Source: Wolfiporia cocos
Lineage: Eukaryota; Basidiomycota; Agaricomycetes; Polyporales; Phaeolaceae
Reading direction: 5' to 3'
Assembly: GCA_029448655.1 (NCBI GenBank)
Contig: JACCLO010000009.1
Span: 3,038,001 to 3,102,000, forward strand
Length of the DNA stretch: 64,000 nucleotides
The notes under the pieces were generated by a model. The model was not told where the DNA came from. It saw only the letters and a program-made list of their open reading frames with translations, and made no database searches. Positions within the stretch are counted from its first letter, which is position 1; the number at the start of each line of letters is the position of its first letter. The position numbers and the translations under genes are program-made. Shown here in pieces: positions 1-13,100 of this stretch.

Positions 1-3000
1 CGGCCAGTACTCGCAGCACTCAAAGAAGCTGCTGGACCTCGTTACAAGGCTACGCGCTACAGGGTGGGCGAGCCGCTCAGCATTCATTTGTCGGATTGAT
101 GTGCATGCTAATGCATGTATCACAGAGCACAAGCTGACCTTGATCTCCCGCGAATTGCTGTAATTGGTAACCAGAGTGCAGGGAAGTCAAGTCTAGTAGA
201 GGCCATTTCAGGTGTCAGTATCAAACCCACACTTGAATCATCCGTGACGTACTAAAGATTGATTCTGTTATATGGCACAAAATGTACGGCTTCAACCACA
301 TAGATCACGGTACCTCGCGATGCAGGTACATGCACGCGCTGTCCCATGGAATGTCGTATGAGCTCGTCCTCAAGCCCATGGCGCTGCCAAATTCGCATCC
401 GCTGGGAGTTCGAGCCGAACGGGCAGCGTGCGGCGCGCGTCACTGAAATGCCATTCGGCGGAGTGATATATGACAAGAAAGATGTGGAACTCATGTTGCG
501 CCGCGCGCAGGCGGCCGTCTTGAATCCCAAAGTACCTGCGGAAAAGTTCTTGCAACTGAGCTCAGAGGCATTGCAGGACCGCGCTACAGAGAGGGCGCTA
601 CTATTCTCGAAGAATGCTGTGTGCATTGATTTGTCTGGGCCGACGCTCACAGACTTGTCATTTGTGGATCTACCAGGTACGGCTCGAGCATTTGTTATGT
701 TTCGTAGGGCGCTTAGTTCGAAACAGGCATCATACAGAACGCAGATGACGCCGTTATACGATTTGTAGAGGAACTTGTACTGTCACACGTTGAAGGCAAC
801 TGTTTGATTCTTGTCACGTTACCTATGAGCGGTGCGTCCTCAAAACCAATGGTTGAAGTCGAAATTTCACAACTATATAAATACACAGACGATATCGACA
901 ACCAAAAGGCCGCTAGACTAGCCAGACAAGTCGACCCGACAGGTATTCGTACGATTGGTGAGCATACATCCAGATGCATTGTTGCTTCTCAATAGGCAGT
1001 CTCTTACTCATCGTTCAGGCGTCCTCACTAAGCCCGACACCCTCCTCCCAGGGGCGACTAAGTCGCGCGAGCTCTGGCTTGAAGTGCTTGAAGGCAGGAG
1101 CGCTCACCAGCTTGCGCATGGTTACTTCTGCACACGTCAACCAGACGATGCGGAGCGCGCCGTAGGTATTACTGCCGCAGAGGCACGCGCGGCGGAGGCG
1201 CGCTTCTTCGCAACCACTAGCCCATGGAATCGCACCACTCATCAAAACCGCCTTGGAACGGAGAAGCTGGTGGATACGCTAAACGAGCTGTTGACCAGGT
1301 TGATCAATGATGCGTGAGTTGTCGTGGTGTTGTCCCATATATATATATATATATATATTTATGAATTAATTTGCACGCAGTCTGCCTAAACTGCACAAGG
1401 AAGTCAATCAGCAGCTCGTCAACTGCACGACAGAGCTGGAGAAACTCCCACCGCCCGTAACGAAGGACCCGCCCTCATACGTTCTGAGCCTCATTACTGC
1501 ATTCTGCCAAGAGGTCGCCGCGCATGTCAAGGGGGAACACTCCGCCACCAGTCTTGTTCAGCACAATCGCCAAATATTTGCCCAGTACAAGCGCAGGATA
1601 CGTTCCACTGCGCCGCCGTTCTTGCCATATCCGAGCATAGCAGAGGCACCTCATACTTCCCTAAAGTTACTGGAGCTCGAAGATGAGAATGAGGATGAAA
1701 GCGGGGACGGAACGACAACGTCGATGGAGACAGTATGCTCGAGGGATCAGTGCATGTATCTCCAGGACATGCGCCGATACATTAAGCAGTAAGTAGTATC
1801 TCTGTCTCGTCAGAGCACCGCCTGCTAATGGTTGTATGCTACCAGGAATGTCACGCGCGAGCTGCCGTACAACGTACCCTACTCGGCCAAGGTTGCGCTC
1901 ATACAGGACTTCCAGAAGAGCTGGGGAACATACAGCCGCGACTGCTTTGCAGATGTGTACAAGGAATTCGAGCGGACACTACAGAAGCTCCTGCAGGATA
2001 AATTCGTGCGGTTCAGTCATTTATTGACGCGTGTCAGGTACGTATCCCCTTCGCTTTCGTATATTATTCATCTGCGATTGATTCTCTGGTGCGCTCCGTC
2101 ATAGATTGGCAATCACTGAGCTCCTGCAAACACGCAAGGACGGGACGCTCACGTATCTCAACATCCTTCTCAAGCTCGAAAGCACTCCCTTCACGCAGAA
2201 CGACCACTATCTCTCCGAGAAGACGGCTAAGTCCCTCGCGCGATACAAAGACGCGCGCACAGGGAAGTGCCTACCCGAAAATGTGCATTTTGCCTCTGCC
2301 GTCAGTAGCAGTCTGCCGACTCATTTGGACGAAAACGTGAGTCTCACCCAAGGGAGTGCGACGACAACATCTTTGAACGCGAACGCGGAGGGCGGTAAGA
2401 CTGCGGGCAAGAGCATATTCGGCTCCAGCCTACCACACGACTTCAGCAGTTTCTTTCCCAAGGTAGAACTTGCGCCTCCTGCTGTCGGCACTGGTTCCAG
2501 CCCCTTTTTCTCCATTGGCGCGGGGTCGTCGTCGAACGCGGCGACATCGAATGCGCCTGGGAGACAAGTTGCGACCAACTCGCGTGTGTCGCAGACGAGT
2601 AGCTCGTCCTCCATCTCCTCATCAGGCTCCGCCGCGTCTCAGGGCTCGGCCTCATCGGACGCGAGTTCCAGCAAGTATAGGTCCCGTGGGCTTTCCAAGA
2701 CATCTGGAATCTTGGCGGAAAGGTTAAAGACACAAACGCTCGATGCGTTTGGGCAGCCGACAACGTCGACTGCATTCAGCGGCGGGTTCGGCTCTGCTAC
2801 CGCTTCGGCACTTGCTCCTGTGCCCTCTACCAGCCCCCCTCCTGTCGGTGCGGCAGATACGTGGATCGGGCAGTCCAGCACTTCGCAGACGGCGCGCCAT
2901 GCCGATAGTCCCGAAGATAATACTGGGAAGGCAACAAGTAATATCTGGGGGGCCATAGAGCAGGAAACAGAAGATAGAGATGCAGTACAGAAGGAGGCGA

Positions 3001-3433
3001 TTGCTCTGCTGGTAAAGCTAGGGTACGTGGGCGTGACGGTGGAAGATCTGGGGAAATTGAACCCGCCCGATGAGTTTGAGGAGGAGATGCAGGTTATGGC
3101 AGAGGTGCGGGCATACTTTCAAGTGGCGTACAAGGTCAGCAATCGTCGCTGCTCATCTGTTTCTTCACTATGCGTGGTATTGTACGAAGCTGATTTTGAT
3201 GACTGTAGCGGGTCATTGACTACGTTCCGCTAACGATCGATCACCTCTTCTTGTACGGCCTTGCGGACACATTGCAAAGCTTCCTGATCGAGAAGCTGGG
3301 ATTAGGATCAGCAGAACGCTGTGCAGCGTATCTCTCGGAAGATCCGGGCGTTGTTGCGTATAGGAAGGAGCTCATTGGGAAGAAAGAGCGGCTGGATACG
3401 GTTCAGAAGGAATTGGACAACTTTGGATTGTAA
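1..3433 (+). CDS. Dynamin-superfamily GTPase, 5' partial
   Basis: Large self-assembling GTPase of the dynamin family, expected to act in membrane fission or remodelling. Ten exons join in frame: 2-63, 126-213, 304-676, 727-831, 889-957, 1019-1313, 1381-1788, 1846-2037, 2105-3134 and 3209-3433, giving at least 948 residues. The G domain shows the P-loop GNQSAGKSS, the switch I segment [13 protein letters not shown], the G3 motif DLPG and the G4 motif TKPD. A stalk region follows (exons 6-8), then a long Ser/Thr/Ala/Gly-rich stretch (about 2340-2930) and a C-terminal GTPase-effector domain starting near 2940. No PH domain or membrane segment is seen. The Ser-rich stretch sits where dynamins carry a PH domain or insert B. 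The start codon lies left of the window. The exact subfamily (Vps1, Dnm1 or the fungal Mx-like group) cannot be settled by eye. Confidence 0.93.
1337..1358. repeat. (AT)n microsatellite in a dynamin-gene intron
   Basis: About eleven AT units lie inside the 67-bp intron 1314-1380, just upstream of its acceptor. Confidence 0.9.
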
Positions 3434-3878
3434 ACAGACGACTGCAGTACTTTTTTCACATTCCTAATGCTAACTTGCACGACGCGTTAGGCATGTGTTC
3501 TTCCAGCTGTGAAAGGGGTCGCCGAGACTTGTAGCGTTTGCGTTTTATGACAGGATGTTTCTACTTAATGTATCCTGGCTGCGTGGAACGATAGATACAA
3601 TCATATAATCCGTTTGTACGAGGCAGAACGGTTGAAGTCCGCTGTCACTAAGGGACGACGCGTCCAGTCACGCGCGAGGCGACGGATCAGTTACACGGTC
3701 ACGTCCTCCAGCCGATTCGGTCCCTCTCGAGCGGTCATCGTTACCGCACCGCTGACTTGATCCGCCTATTGTGATCTGCCTCAGCTAAGCCGACTATCTT
3801 CACGACATTGTTATCTGCAGGAGTCAAAGGCCGCTGACCCGAGGAGGATACTTTTGAGTACAGTCCTCTACGTGACTA

Positions 3879-6108
3879 ATGGAATGCCAGAATTGTGAGC
3901 TGAAGCAGCGGCAGTTCTACTGCGAGAATTGTCTCAAGCAGCAGTATGTGTGCTCTAGTCATGGAGTACCCCCCGCATCTTACACTGAGACACCGGCAGC
4001 CTACTCTCACTGCGTATCCAGACCACCCGTGTTGCCGCCGACCGCGATGCGCACATTGCTTCCGCGCAGCGCTCGCTGGCCCTGGTTGTCGATCCTGCAC
4101 GCGTGCGGAGAGCTGATCTGAATGGTACACAGGAGAGAGTGGAAGAGATCCTGGGGGCACTAGACGAGCTACGCAAGAATAATGAGAACAGTGAGTACTT
4201 CCTGTTGCTTATGTCGCGAATCTTGAGAAGCTGGCTTGATGCTATCTTTCACATCGTAACCTGCCGCTTGCTATGTCTCTTTATAATGGTGACGGCTCCG
4301 CTTGATGCAATGGGCTGAACCCCGAGCCACGTAAGAAAGGGCTTCATAGGGTTACGGCGCGAGAGCTAATATCACAGCGGCTTTTCAACATTTATGACAA
4401 TCACACGCATTCCTCTATGATATGCGCACTTACGTCATTACAACAGTGCGGGACAAAGTCAGATCAATGCGAAGCGCGCTAGTAGCTCGCAGACGCACCC
4501 TTGCGATAGCAGCCTCATTTTTCCATTACTCAACCGTGTCCAGCTCGTCGATCCCAACATCCTCCTCTCCGCCCTACGCGCACACCCCATCGATCCCTGG
4601 TTCGTTTCCCCACGCGCCTTCCTCACCCCCTGTCCCCTCTCATCCTCTGCGTCCGCTTACGCACCGGCGCGGGTCCTCAACCAACTCCGCCGCGGCGCAT
4701 ACATCCGTCCCGTCGAGCTCCTCCGCGGCCTCCGTTCCCCGCACACCCACGACGTCGCGCTCGGGATTGCCGTACACCCTCGCGGCGCCCTCAGGCCTTC
4801 ACGCGTACGCACAGCGTGCGGGGATGCCAGGCGCACAGTATCCGCCGAACGAGCGAGGTGGCGACGTCTTAGCCCGCCAGATAGACGAGGCGACATACCG
4901 GCTCACGACACTCTCGGACACGCTGGCGCGCGCGCGATCAGGACTGGTGCAGGAGCTAGTGGAGGTGTTCAGCGTCGTCGAGGTGCGTCGCGTGGCGTAG
5001 CGTTGTGCTTGCTGACCGGTTCGTACGCGACAGGTAGGCGGACGTCCGCCGGTGGGCGGCAAGGCGGGCACGAAGGGCGAGTGGACGATCGGCGGCTTAG
5101 TGCTACCTGTACTAGGCGACATGCGGCGTGCGTACCGAATCATACACCTCCAGCGGGCGTGCGTACGACAGCTGACTACGTGATATCCAGGATACCCTCC
5201 AGATCACATCAATGCCGTTCTCACTCATACGCTGCACTTCCTCAGTCTGCTCGCGTTCTATCTTGGGATCAAGCTCCCCTTTGAGGTCATCTGGAGCCGC
5301 TCAAGTACGCCGCCGTCCTCGTCCAGCTCACCAGACAGAGGGCTGCTTGGTGTGGGCGTCCCATGGATCGGCGCAATCAAGGGCGGGGAGAACGGCGGAT
5401 GGGCACGGTGCGTGATACCTCCCTGTCATTCAGTCGAAATGCTCACTCAGCACATTCTAGCTGGTCGACCAAACAACCCCTCCATGTCTCCTCCTCTCCA
5501 CCCGCTACCACATCCACAAATAGCCAAGGCACGCCCAGCACATCTCGCCCATCCACGCAAATGAACTCACCGAAACGGCTCACCGCGCGACCGTCAGCTA
5601 CGCGTGCGCGCACGCTTTCCGCGTCGCTTGCAGACTCACAGCTGGACGACGCACCTGCACCCTCGCCTGCGGCGGCGTCGGCACAAAGCAGCGCCTTCAC
5701 GACTGCGCTCGCGATGCTGCTGTACGACGTGTGCTATATTGCGCACACGCAGGGCGTCGACGTGCCACTCGCGCAGGCGGGCGAGGTCCTCGGTAACCTC
5801 TGGGCAGTGTGCTGCAGCTCCGAGCTCGGTAGGTGCGTCGCGCATTCGTCGTGGCCTGGTATTTTTTCGCTGTCTTGTGTAGCTTGGTGCTGACAGAATG
5901 TCCGGGATGCAGACGATCGCACGCTACACAACCGCTGCTGCCCGCGCCGACTCCGTCTACGTTCGCGCTCGACTTTGCGCAGCTGTTGCAGGCAACGGCT
6001 GCGACTCCCGCGCGACCACGTGCGCGCGGAACCGGTGGGAAGGAGCGCCAGCACACAGAGCGAATCGTAGAGGAGGACGAGGGTTGGGATCTGGTTGACG
6101 CTGAATGA
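3879..6108 (+). CDS. Atg14/UVRAG-like autophagy subunit of PI3-kinase complex
   Basis: Predicted subunit of the Vps34 phosphatidylinositol 3-kinase complex that directs it to autophagy or endosomal membranes. Exons 3879-3943, 4000-4190, 4447-4982, 5034-5127, 5191-5407, 5461-5832 and 5913-6108 give 556 residues with consistent phases. The N-terminus has the paired cysteine motif C3-X2-C6...C15-X2-C18 typical of Atg14. A coiled coil follows (EEILGALDELRKNN, later VRDKVRSMRSALVARRRTL). The conserved core reads VFSVVEVGGRPPVGGKAGTK and YPPDHINAVLTHTLHFLSLL. The residues between the coiled coil and the core are Ser/Pro-rich. The C-terminus has a further helical block (LLYDVCYIAHTQGVDVPLAQ) and an acidic tail. 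Intron 4191-4446 is long for this genome and could hide a short exon. The family call is firm; Atg14 versus UVRAG/Vps38 is less certain. Confidence 0.85.
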
Positions 6109-8110
6109 GCGGGTCTCGTCGACGCCAAGTGAGCGATTCGGGCGACGGTATCCGACATGGTCGGCGAGGAGTGAATGTCTCGACACGCTTATACATGCGG
6201 ACCGTGTATTCGGATGGTTGCCACAAGTTGTGTAGATCGCACTATTGTATCATTATGTATTCGCTGTATCTATTAGTGTAGCTTGATTTCGTGTAGTTTT
6301 TTGCCTTGTGGTTTCTGCAGAAAGAAGGAGGCCGAACATCACCGGTCATCCTTCAGCATATAGAGTAGATTTCGACGATGGCAAACCGAGGCTATTTGGG
6401 GTGAGATACTCAGCGAAAATACGTAACAAGGAAGAGCGATTGCGGGCTAAGCCTGAGCTTGTGACGATCGTTCGACCGACCTAATGTCTATGCATTACCG
6501 TGACTTCATACGGTCTAAGCATTCAATTAGGTTCATTGAATTCTGCTGATGACAAAGATGGCACAGCTCTCTGCAAGCCATGTCGGTTAGCGCTGATCAC
6601 AAATGAGTCACCAAAGGTTGCATACAATCTTCAAAATACCAGTATGAGGAGGTGATCGAACTGACGTGCTTCGTCGGAGTGGAGGCAGAAGGTACATGTG
6701 CTGGAGAGTTGATACCACAGATCCTGGACAAATGTATTGTGTGCTACCGTTGGGTAAATAAGCGGCGTTATTTATGAGTCATTGCAGAGGCAGAATTAGG
6801 GCAGTCCTTCAACGCGGACCAGATTCAGCGCAGCTATTTACTGTATGCATGGATGGATAGCTCTTCGCGAGCGCAGGAGACACTGTCACATCAGGCCTAT
6901 TCAGCAAGAGATACAGCAAGCGGCCATCATGACATTTGCTGGCCACAAAGAGAAGCGTCAAACTTCACACGAGGTTTGGCCGATAAAGTACGGATCGTCC
7001 CATAGTAGAGGCTGAGACAATATCCCAGTAGTTTTGGAAGTCGAGAGACGTTGCACAAGTAGCATCCGTCGTCACAAGCTAGACGGTACAGACTAGAGCC
7101 ATCTGTGATCGCATTAGATCGAAAGACTGTGGCATGCCCTATGCATTCAGACGAGCATATAGGCGCAGTTGTCATCCCAGATGAATGTAGGCTCCGCTAT
7201 GTAAGGGAGCATGGTACCATTTTGCAGCAGGGCATGACGATGGAATACGAAGATCATCGCCATCCAGTCCAACGACAGGCTAGACACACCTTTACTGTGT
7301 GTATGTGGGTCACGTACCGTTTCTTCTGTGAGAAGCGATGCAAGTCTATGCTGACGTAGCTATTCTAAACGCGCCGATAAAGTCGACCGCAGGTTGTGGT
7401 GGATTGCACACCGCCTTGAGTCCCAGCGGTGCAGATCTAATGGCTTATGCGTTGTGCAAAGCGTTAGACAAAAAGAAAAGGCTGCCCTGATCTCGTTTCC
7501 TGGAAATCTACTCCGACTTGAGTTTTCTTCGGCAGATGGGAGCACTTGCAGCGCGCAGAATTGGTAGGGATGGTGTACTGAGAATGAACCGACAATACAC
7601 ACCTCATACTAGCTTGAGTTTGTGCGTTCTTCACTTGAAGGAGCTTGACTACATATGGCTTGACATTCGTCAAGAGGTGCAGGACAATAGCTCGAGACGA
7701 GGAAAGTTTGTCGCGAGTCGCGACGCGCCGTCACGGCTCTTAACGCGGTGCACGTGATCGGGATCTCGGCTCGGGCTTCAGGCCGTCTGAGCCACTTCGA
7801 GTGTTCGACCACTTCCTTCTGCCACTCACCACAGCATCACAGCATTGTACTCGCGCATTCTTATTTACCGAGAGATCCACAACAAAATATCAGTAAGTGG
7901 TCTGATCCGTTCATGCCCATCAATACCGACTGCCACCCAGGCGCTGCATCTAAGCGCGGAATTTCGCCTGCAGTCTAACGGGGTTTGGGTGCGAAGCATG
8001 TCAGTGAAGTCACATTTATTCGCCTTCATCCTGACGATGCGGATGGCCAGCTGTGGCAACCGACTCCTTAGGCCCTTTAAAGCACGAAACATTGGATTGA
8101 AAGGCAGCTT
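6109..8110. other. Gene-poor interval
   Basis: About 2 kb between the Atg14-like gene and the F-box gene. Only short unrelated ORFs are present. I see no conserved domain, tRNA or repeat. It must hold the F-box gene promoter. Confidence 0.5.
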
Positions 8111-9733
8111 ATGTCGTACTCAGGAATGGACACGAACAAGATGGACTCGGAAACCGTTCCCGCGGAGTTGTGGATGGAGATCTTCGAGCTGCTACCCAAC
8201 CCATCTGACCTGTACAGTATAATGTGCGCGTCCAAGCGATTCCACGATCTCGCAGTCCGCGCTATCCATCGGCACGTCATCTGGAAGACCCCCCCGCATG
8301 TAGCCCACAATCTCCCGATCTGGGACCACAACCCCGGCATGGAGATTGCAATCCGGGCCCTGGAGCTTGGTGTCTCGGCCTTACCTGCAGCGGTCTCTGG
8401 TAATGAAATAGATCTCTCTGGCCAGTCTACTTGGCGGAATGTGATCCACCCTGGAGATGCGCGCATGTCTAGGACGCTGGCATACCACTCCCTTGACCAA
8501 CAGGCCTTCGCATCGGTCGCGCTACACAACGCAATGCTCGCGCGCATAAACACTTTCGTTAACTTGGAGAGCCTTGCATTGGTCAACCTGCTGATGTCCA
8601 ACGACCACTTCGCTTTGATCCGGACACTCCCACGCCTGTGTTCGCTGCGCATTGAGTACTGCGTCGTCCCAACGCGCAATGCGGTCGAGCCGTTTGACTA
8701 CAAGGCGATCCCGATCACCGAACTCGCGCTGCTCAACCTACGGCGGCCCTTCTCTGAGGTGCATCGCGAGATGGTGATCGAGGACGACCTCACCACAGTG
8801 CTCAACTTCGCGCTCGCGCACGACCTCCGTACGCTGCGCATCGACTCGACGGCAGACGTCTTTCGGCACGTCTTCAGCGCGCGACTAATTCAGCGGCAGG
8901 CACATGCGATCCCCGCGCGGCTCGCACGGCTCTTTATCCAGCGGCGGCAGCTCCCGCAGCCGCCGATTCCTGGCGAGGCCACATTTCCCGACGGGCACCT
9001 GTATGCGTTCCTCGCCCACGCAACCTCGCTCACGACATACTCGACGTACCACCCCGTGCCGTCGTATCAGCTCATCGCGTCTGGCGCACTCCCGCAGCTT
9101 CGCTGCTACTCGGGTCCTGTCGAGAGCGTCGCGAACATCCTCCCGGACCGCCCGATCGAAGCGCTCCAGCTCTTGCAGTGCACACACGGGCAGAGCATCA
9201 ACAACAACCGCGACGGACTCAACGCACTCGCGCACGTCGCCACCGCGCTTCCGGAGCTGCCGACACTTTCTGTCGGGTTCGCAAGATGGGACGATGAGAT
9301 CCTTCACGCTATCGCACGTCTATTCCCCAAGCTCCAGTGGCTGCAGATCGTTTATGGTCATGGTGGACCGAGCGAGGTCCGCATCATTTCTTTCATTCCT
9401 TATGTTAGTAGCTGATCGTGATCACAGGATATGATGGTCAAGATGGGCCCTGAGTTACTCGCGCGCCTCCCGAACTTGCAGACGTTGAAGCTCTATCGGC
9501 GCCCTGCGGAGGATGGCGCGAAGCCCGAGCACCCGTCTTGCATGTTCGACGAATCATTTGACTCCATTGAAGAGGAGCTGCGCAACCTCGTCATTCCTTG
9601 GAACCGGTGGTGCCCCGCCCTGCGTGAGGTACAGCTCATCTCGGGATATACCATGCTCCGCGGATACAGCGGCGGTCCGTGGAATCTCCTCCGGCTTAAG
9701 AGACTGGAGGACATCGGGAACTTCCAATTTTAG
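8111..9733 (+). CDS. F-box protein
   Basis: Predicted substrate-recognition subunit of an SCF ubiquitin ligase. Two exons (8111-9376 and 9428-9733) give 523 residues; the 51-bp intron ends in TCACAG. The F-box lies at about residues 15-55 (VPAELWMEIFELLPNPSDLY...). The rest is leucine-rich with regularly spaced L-x-x-L segments, as in the degenerate LRR-like C-termini of the large basidiomycete F-box families. No specific repeat class can be assigned. The ATG at 8111 is the first in frame; a second ATG 18 bases downstream (8129) is equally possible. The substrate is unknown. Confidence 0.85.
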
Positions 9734-10183
9734 TGTATGCACAACGTGTGAGCTCTGCACTATGAACTGGAGTGTGATTGTGTTGTGTAAGTGTAACAAT
9801 GCGTCCTGGGCAAGGCGTGATGATTGGACTATCTGCTCTTCCTTCTATGCACGCCTGTACTGAGTATTCGATAGGGTACTACGAGCAAATGTAATCAATA
9901 GATTTACTTGACGCACTGCGCCATTTATAACAAGCATAGTGCTGGTGGTGGTGGTGGTGGTGGTGGTGGCAAGCTATCCTGACATTATGAGCGAAAAGTG
10001 CATATACGGGCGTACTCTTGTCGATAAGTCTCAGCGATTTCAAGTATACGTATGTGATACCCGTTCCTGGAAAAGTGTTATAGCTAACTTCGTGATTCGA
10101 TGTCTATCTATAATCGGCCAGTAAGCTTGGGTTATATATGTGAACGTATTGCGCTTACTATCTGCCCGTCGTCACATGTGTTC
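9734..10183. other. Intergenic, convergent 3' ends
   Basis: Interval between the 3' ends of the F-box gene and the minus-strand DUF6533 gene. Apart from the TGG microsatellite at 9943-9969 I see nothing in it. Confidence 0.5.
9943..9969. repeat. (TGG)9 microsatellite
   Basis: Nine consecutive TGG triplets in non-coding sequence. Confidence 0.9.
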
Positions 10184-11780
10184 TCACTGTATCTCTTCGA
10201 AAATCAGACCATCAAGAGCAGAGGCGTCGTAGTCAAGCGAAGTGCCTGCATTGCCAATGTAGAAGCTGGAGTAGGTCCCCATTGTCTGAAAATCAACGCC
10301 GCTGTCACTGCCCAGTGCGTCCGAGGTGAGCTGCCGATTAGCGGCGGTAGTCAGCTGTCTCAAGCTGAATATAAACCTGGATACGAGGATTCCTGTGAAT
10401 CTGATGTGGGTTAAGCTCGTGATCAGTAGACCTTTGACTCCAGGAATGTCTGACACACGGCGAAAGGAGTACCGAAATATAATCGCCTCCTGACGCTGCA
10501 TCGGGATCTAGGTTCATTGCAATCTGCAATACGTTCAGCAGCAGCAGCATCCTGAATGATATATTGCTTGAGAGTGCATTTCATGCATGGTTCGAGGATC
10601 TTACAGGAAATACACACTGCCTGAATGCGATTAACGCCTATATATTACACCAGCCGAATGCACGCACCATCTCTGTTAAGAATAGTTAGCATTGGGGACG
10701 GCGACTTGAACGTTATCTTGATGCTTGACCAATGACCAGCGGAACGAATGAGGCCATGTCACGACAATCACGATGATGTCCGAGGCTATAGCACACGCGC
10801 GCGTAACAATCAGCACTGCGGGAATAGTGAACGTCGAATGCAGTTATGGTAAAAAAGCCATAGACTGAAACCTACACCTAAAAGTCATTCACACGGGCGT
10901 CACTGAAATGACTGATGAGCTTACTTCATCCCGGTACTAGGAGTCACTTTCGTAGAAGATAGGCACTCCGAGTACTGAATAAAAACATTCTGTCGCTCTG
11001 CGAAGTTATACTGCGAAACAGTAAGCAGATGTTTATCTCTGGAACGAGATGAGACAGACAGCATTCGTCCCAACTGGTACCAATGCAGCTAACACGACGA
11101 CAAGTGCGAGGTACCATTTGCCTTTACTAGTAGCATATACACGGAGAGCTGAAAACACTGGGATGCCACTGACTGTCAGCATACTTCTCAGTACGCATTG
11201 ATAGCATATATAAGCTGTACCAACCGGCAGATATTGCTATCAAGAGCAACTCGGAAAATTCCCGCAAGATATATAGTGAGATGTTGACAGCTATGAGATC
11301 AGGACAAATATGTCATACTGCCATTAGGCAATGGTGCAAAAGAGATGGAACTAGCAAGCCGACCTCTGTGACGAAGTTAATACTAATCCAGCTGCATATC
11401 TGGACACGGGCTCTCACAGATGCGGTGATGTTCCAGGAAGCTACCCATAAGACACTATCCAGTCCGTATATCAAGAGTATGTAGCGGTTTAGGAGAAGCA
11501 GAAGAGTGGTCCCTGATATCGGATACCGCCAAATCGCGTCGACCTCACGATCCAAATTTGCCATATGCTCGTAGAATATCAAGACTGGCTGTATATTAGT
11601 ACACCTAGTAAGAACTTGATATCTCCATATGCAAACTCACCACCGGAAGCAACTGAACAGTAATTTGTCGCAACTCTGTCACACACGCACCGCTTCAGTA
11701 GGACGAAAGTCTAAGGAACATAGGCCTACACACCCTTGGATTAATTGCTGTATGACATTTTCAGAGTCTGACCCTGACAT
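10184..11780 (-). CDS. DUF6533-domain multi-pass membrane protein
   Basis: Member of a membrane-protein family greatly expanded in Agaricomycetes, with no assigned function. Starting from MSGSDSENVIQQLIQ (ATG at 11780), the hallmark DUF6533 segment follows: FYEHMANLDREVDAIW, then LLLLNRYILLIYG. Later exons encode membrane helices and linkers typical of the family: SALRVYATSKGKWYLALVVV and VPVGTNAVCLISFQ near 11030-11175, IVTRACAIASDIIVIVVTW near 10740-10840, LLLLNVLQIAMNLD near 10500-10550, and a last exon with ILVSRFIFSLRQL ending in a TGA at 10184-10186. Six to seven helices are likely. Several small introns separate the pieces; I could not fix every junction, especially between the first two exons, so the coordinates are outer limits. 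No obvious inactivating break is seen. Confidence 0.75.
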
Positions 11781-12459
11781 GTTGGCGATTTCGAGCAGTA
11801 CGGTTTGGACAAATGAAACAGTGAGAGTGGGCAAAAGTGAGATGCCATAAGAAGGTTGGACAAATTGTTTATGTAGTACCGACCTGAGATGAAATGAGAT
11901 GTACGGAAGTATTGCTACCGTGGGGTGAGGCGAAATGAAGTGGCGTTGCCACAAGATAAGAACAATTCTATTACAGATGATCAAACAATCTGTCCTGTTA
12001 ATCACCCGGGACGAGTCAACACAGTTGTAACACTGCAGTTAGCTGCTGCTTATCTGAGTGCCACCACCAATGTGTTGGAAAGACAATCCGTACGTTGTCC
12101 CGTGTCGCCCCTTGCTACTGCCGTCTAGCTATCGCTCGGCGCACACCTGCCGCTCTTCCTACTGTACACCCGCCGATCGTTTCGTATGCCGCCTTTCCTT
12201 ATTTAGCTCACAATGGTACCTGCCCAGCTCTGTTGCATTCCGTTCGTACCCGAGCCACGTATGCGCATTTTTCACACTTATACCTGCCGTGTTATGATAC
12301 ACACCCTCAGTCTTGCACTCGCTTCTCGAGCGCGCCGTACTGAGGTATTGTCTGCTACGTTACAGACAACGACGCCGCTCTGCTTCAACACAATTGCAGT
12401 TTGTGATCATGGTTCTGGTGGGTGTGTTCACTGCCCATTATGCCCAGTGAGAATTCCGG
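11781..12459. other. Intergenic 5' of DUF6533 gene
   Basis: Upstream region of the minus-strand DUF6533 gene, ending at the target-site duplication of the first fold-back element. Short ORFs only; no recognisable feature. Confidence 0.45.
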
Positions 12460-12593
12460 GTATTTAAGTAGAGTTTCAGTCAATTATCTTAATCTGCCAA
12501 CTGCCCTTCACTTAAGAAATCGCAGTTGTGAGCTAGGTTTGCACGCAGATTAATCTGCTAACTGCGGCAGATTAATCTACTGTGACAATAAAA

Positions 12594-12677
12594 TGGTACA
12601 TCAGGAATCGAACCAAGGACCGTAGCACAGATGAGAATAAGAGCATCACAGCATAATCAGCCAACTGAGCCATAGTG
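12594..12677 (-). repeat. tRNA-like sequence in FB-1 left arm
   Basis: On the minus strand it shows an A-box-like TGGCTCAGTTGG and a degenerate B-box (GGTTCGATTCC) at normal tRNA spacing. The anticodon arm is not foldable into a convincing isoacceptor. Read as tRNA-derived sequence rather than a working tRNA gene. Confidence 0.7.
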
Positions 12678-12969
12678 ACAACAGTTACCCTTGACCAATC
12701 AAAATATATATAACGCAAATTTTACACACAATTTCCGCAAATCATCAAGGCAACTAACTGCTACAACAAGCATACAGAAATCAATGATAGTGGTAGCTTG
12801 ATTTACCATGCTTGACCTGGAGCAACTCACCATGGGAAAGCTGATTACACTGGAATCACAGGTCTTTAGAGGCAGATTCATTTGTATTTGTGTTATGGAA
12901 GATGTTAAACTGCGAAAATGAAGTTTACAAAATACTCTATATATTGCTTAAAATGGGGCAGACACTAGT

Positions 12970-13058
12970 TGCACTGTAGCTCAGTTGGCTAATGTATGCT
13001 GCAATGCTGTTATTCTCATCTGTGCTAAGGTCCTTGGTTCGAATCCTGATGTACCATT
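12970..13058 (+). repeat. tRNA-like sequence in FB-1 right arm
   Basis: Contains TAGCTCAGTTGG (A box) and GGTTCGAATCC (B box) and ends in a CCA-like GTACCA. The D and anticodon stems are decayed. It points outward from the element, mirror image of the left-arm copy. Confidence 0.72.
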
Positions 13059-13100
13059 TTATTGTCACAGTAGATTAATCTGCCGCAGCTAGCAGATTAA

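Noticed and set aside
9943..9969. CRISPR-like or regulatory repeat
   Set aside because: A plain TGG microsatellite, and the genome is eukaryotic.
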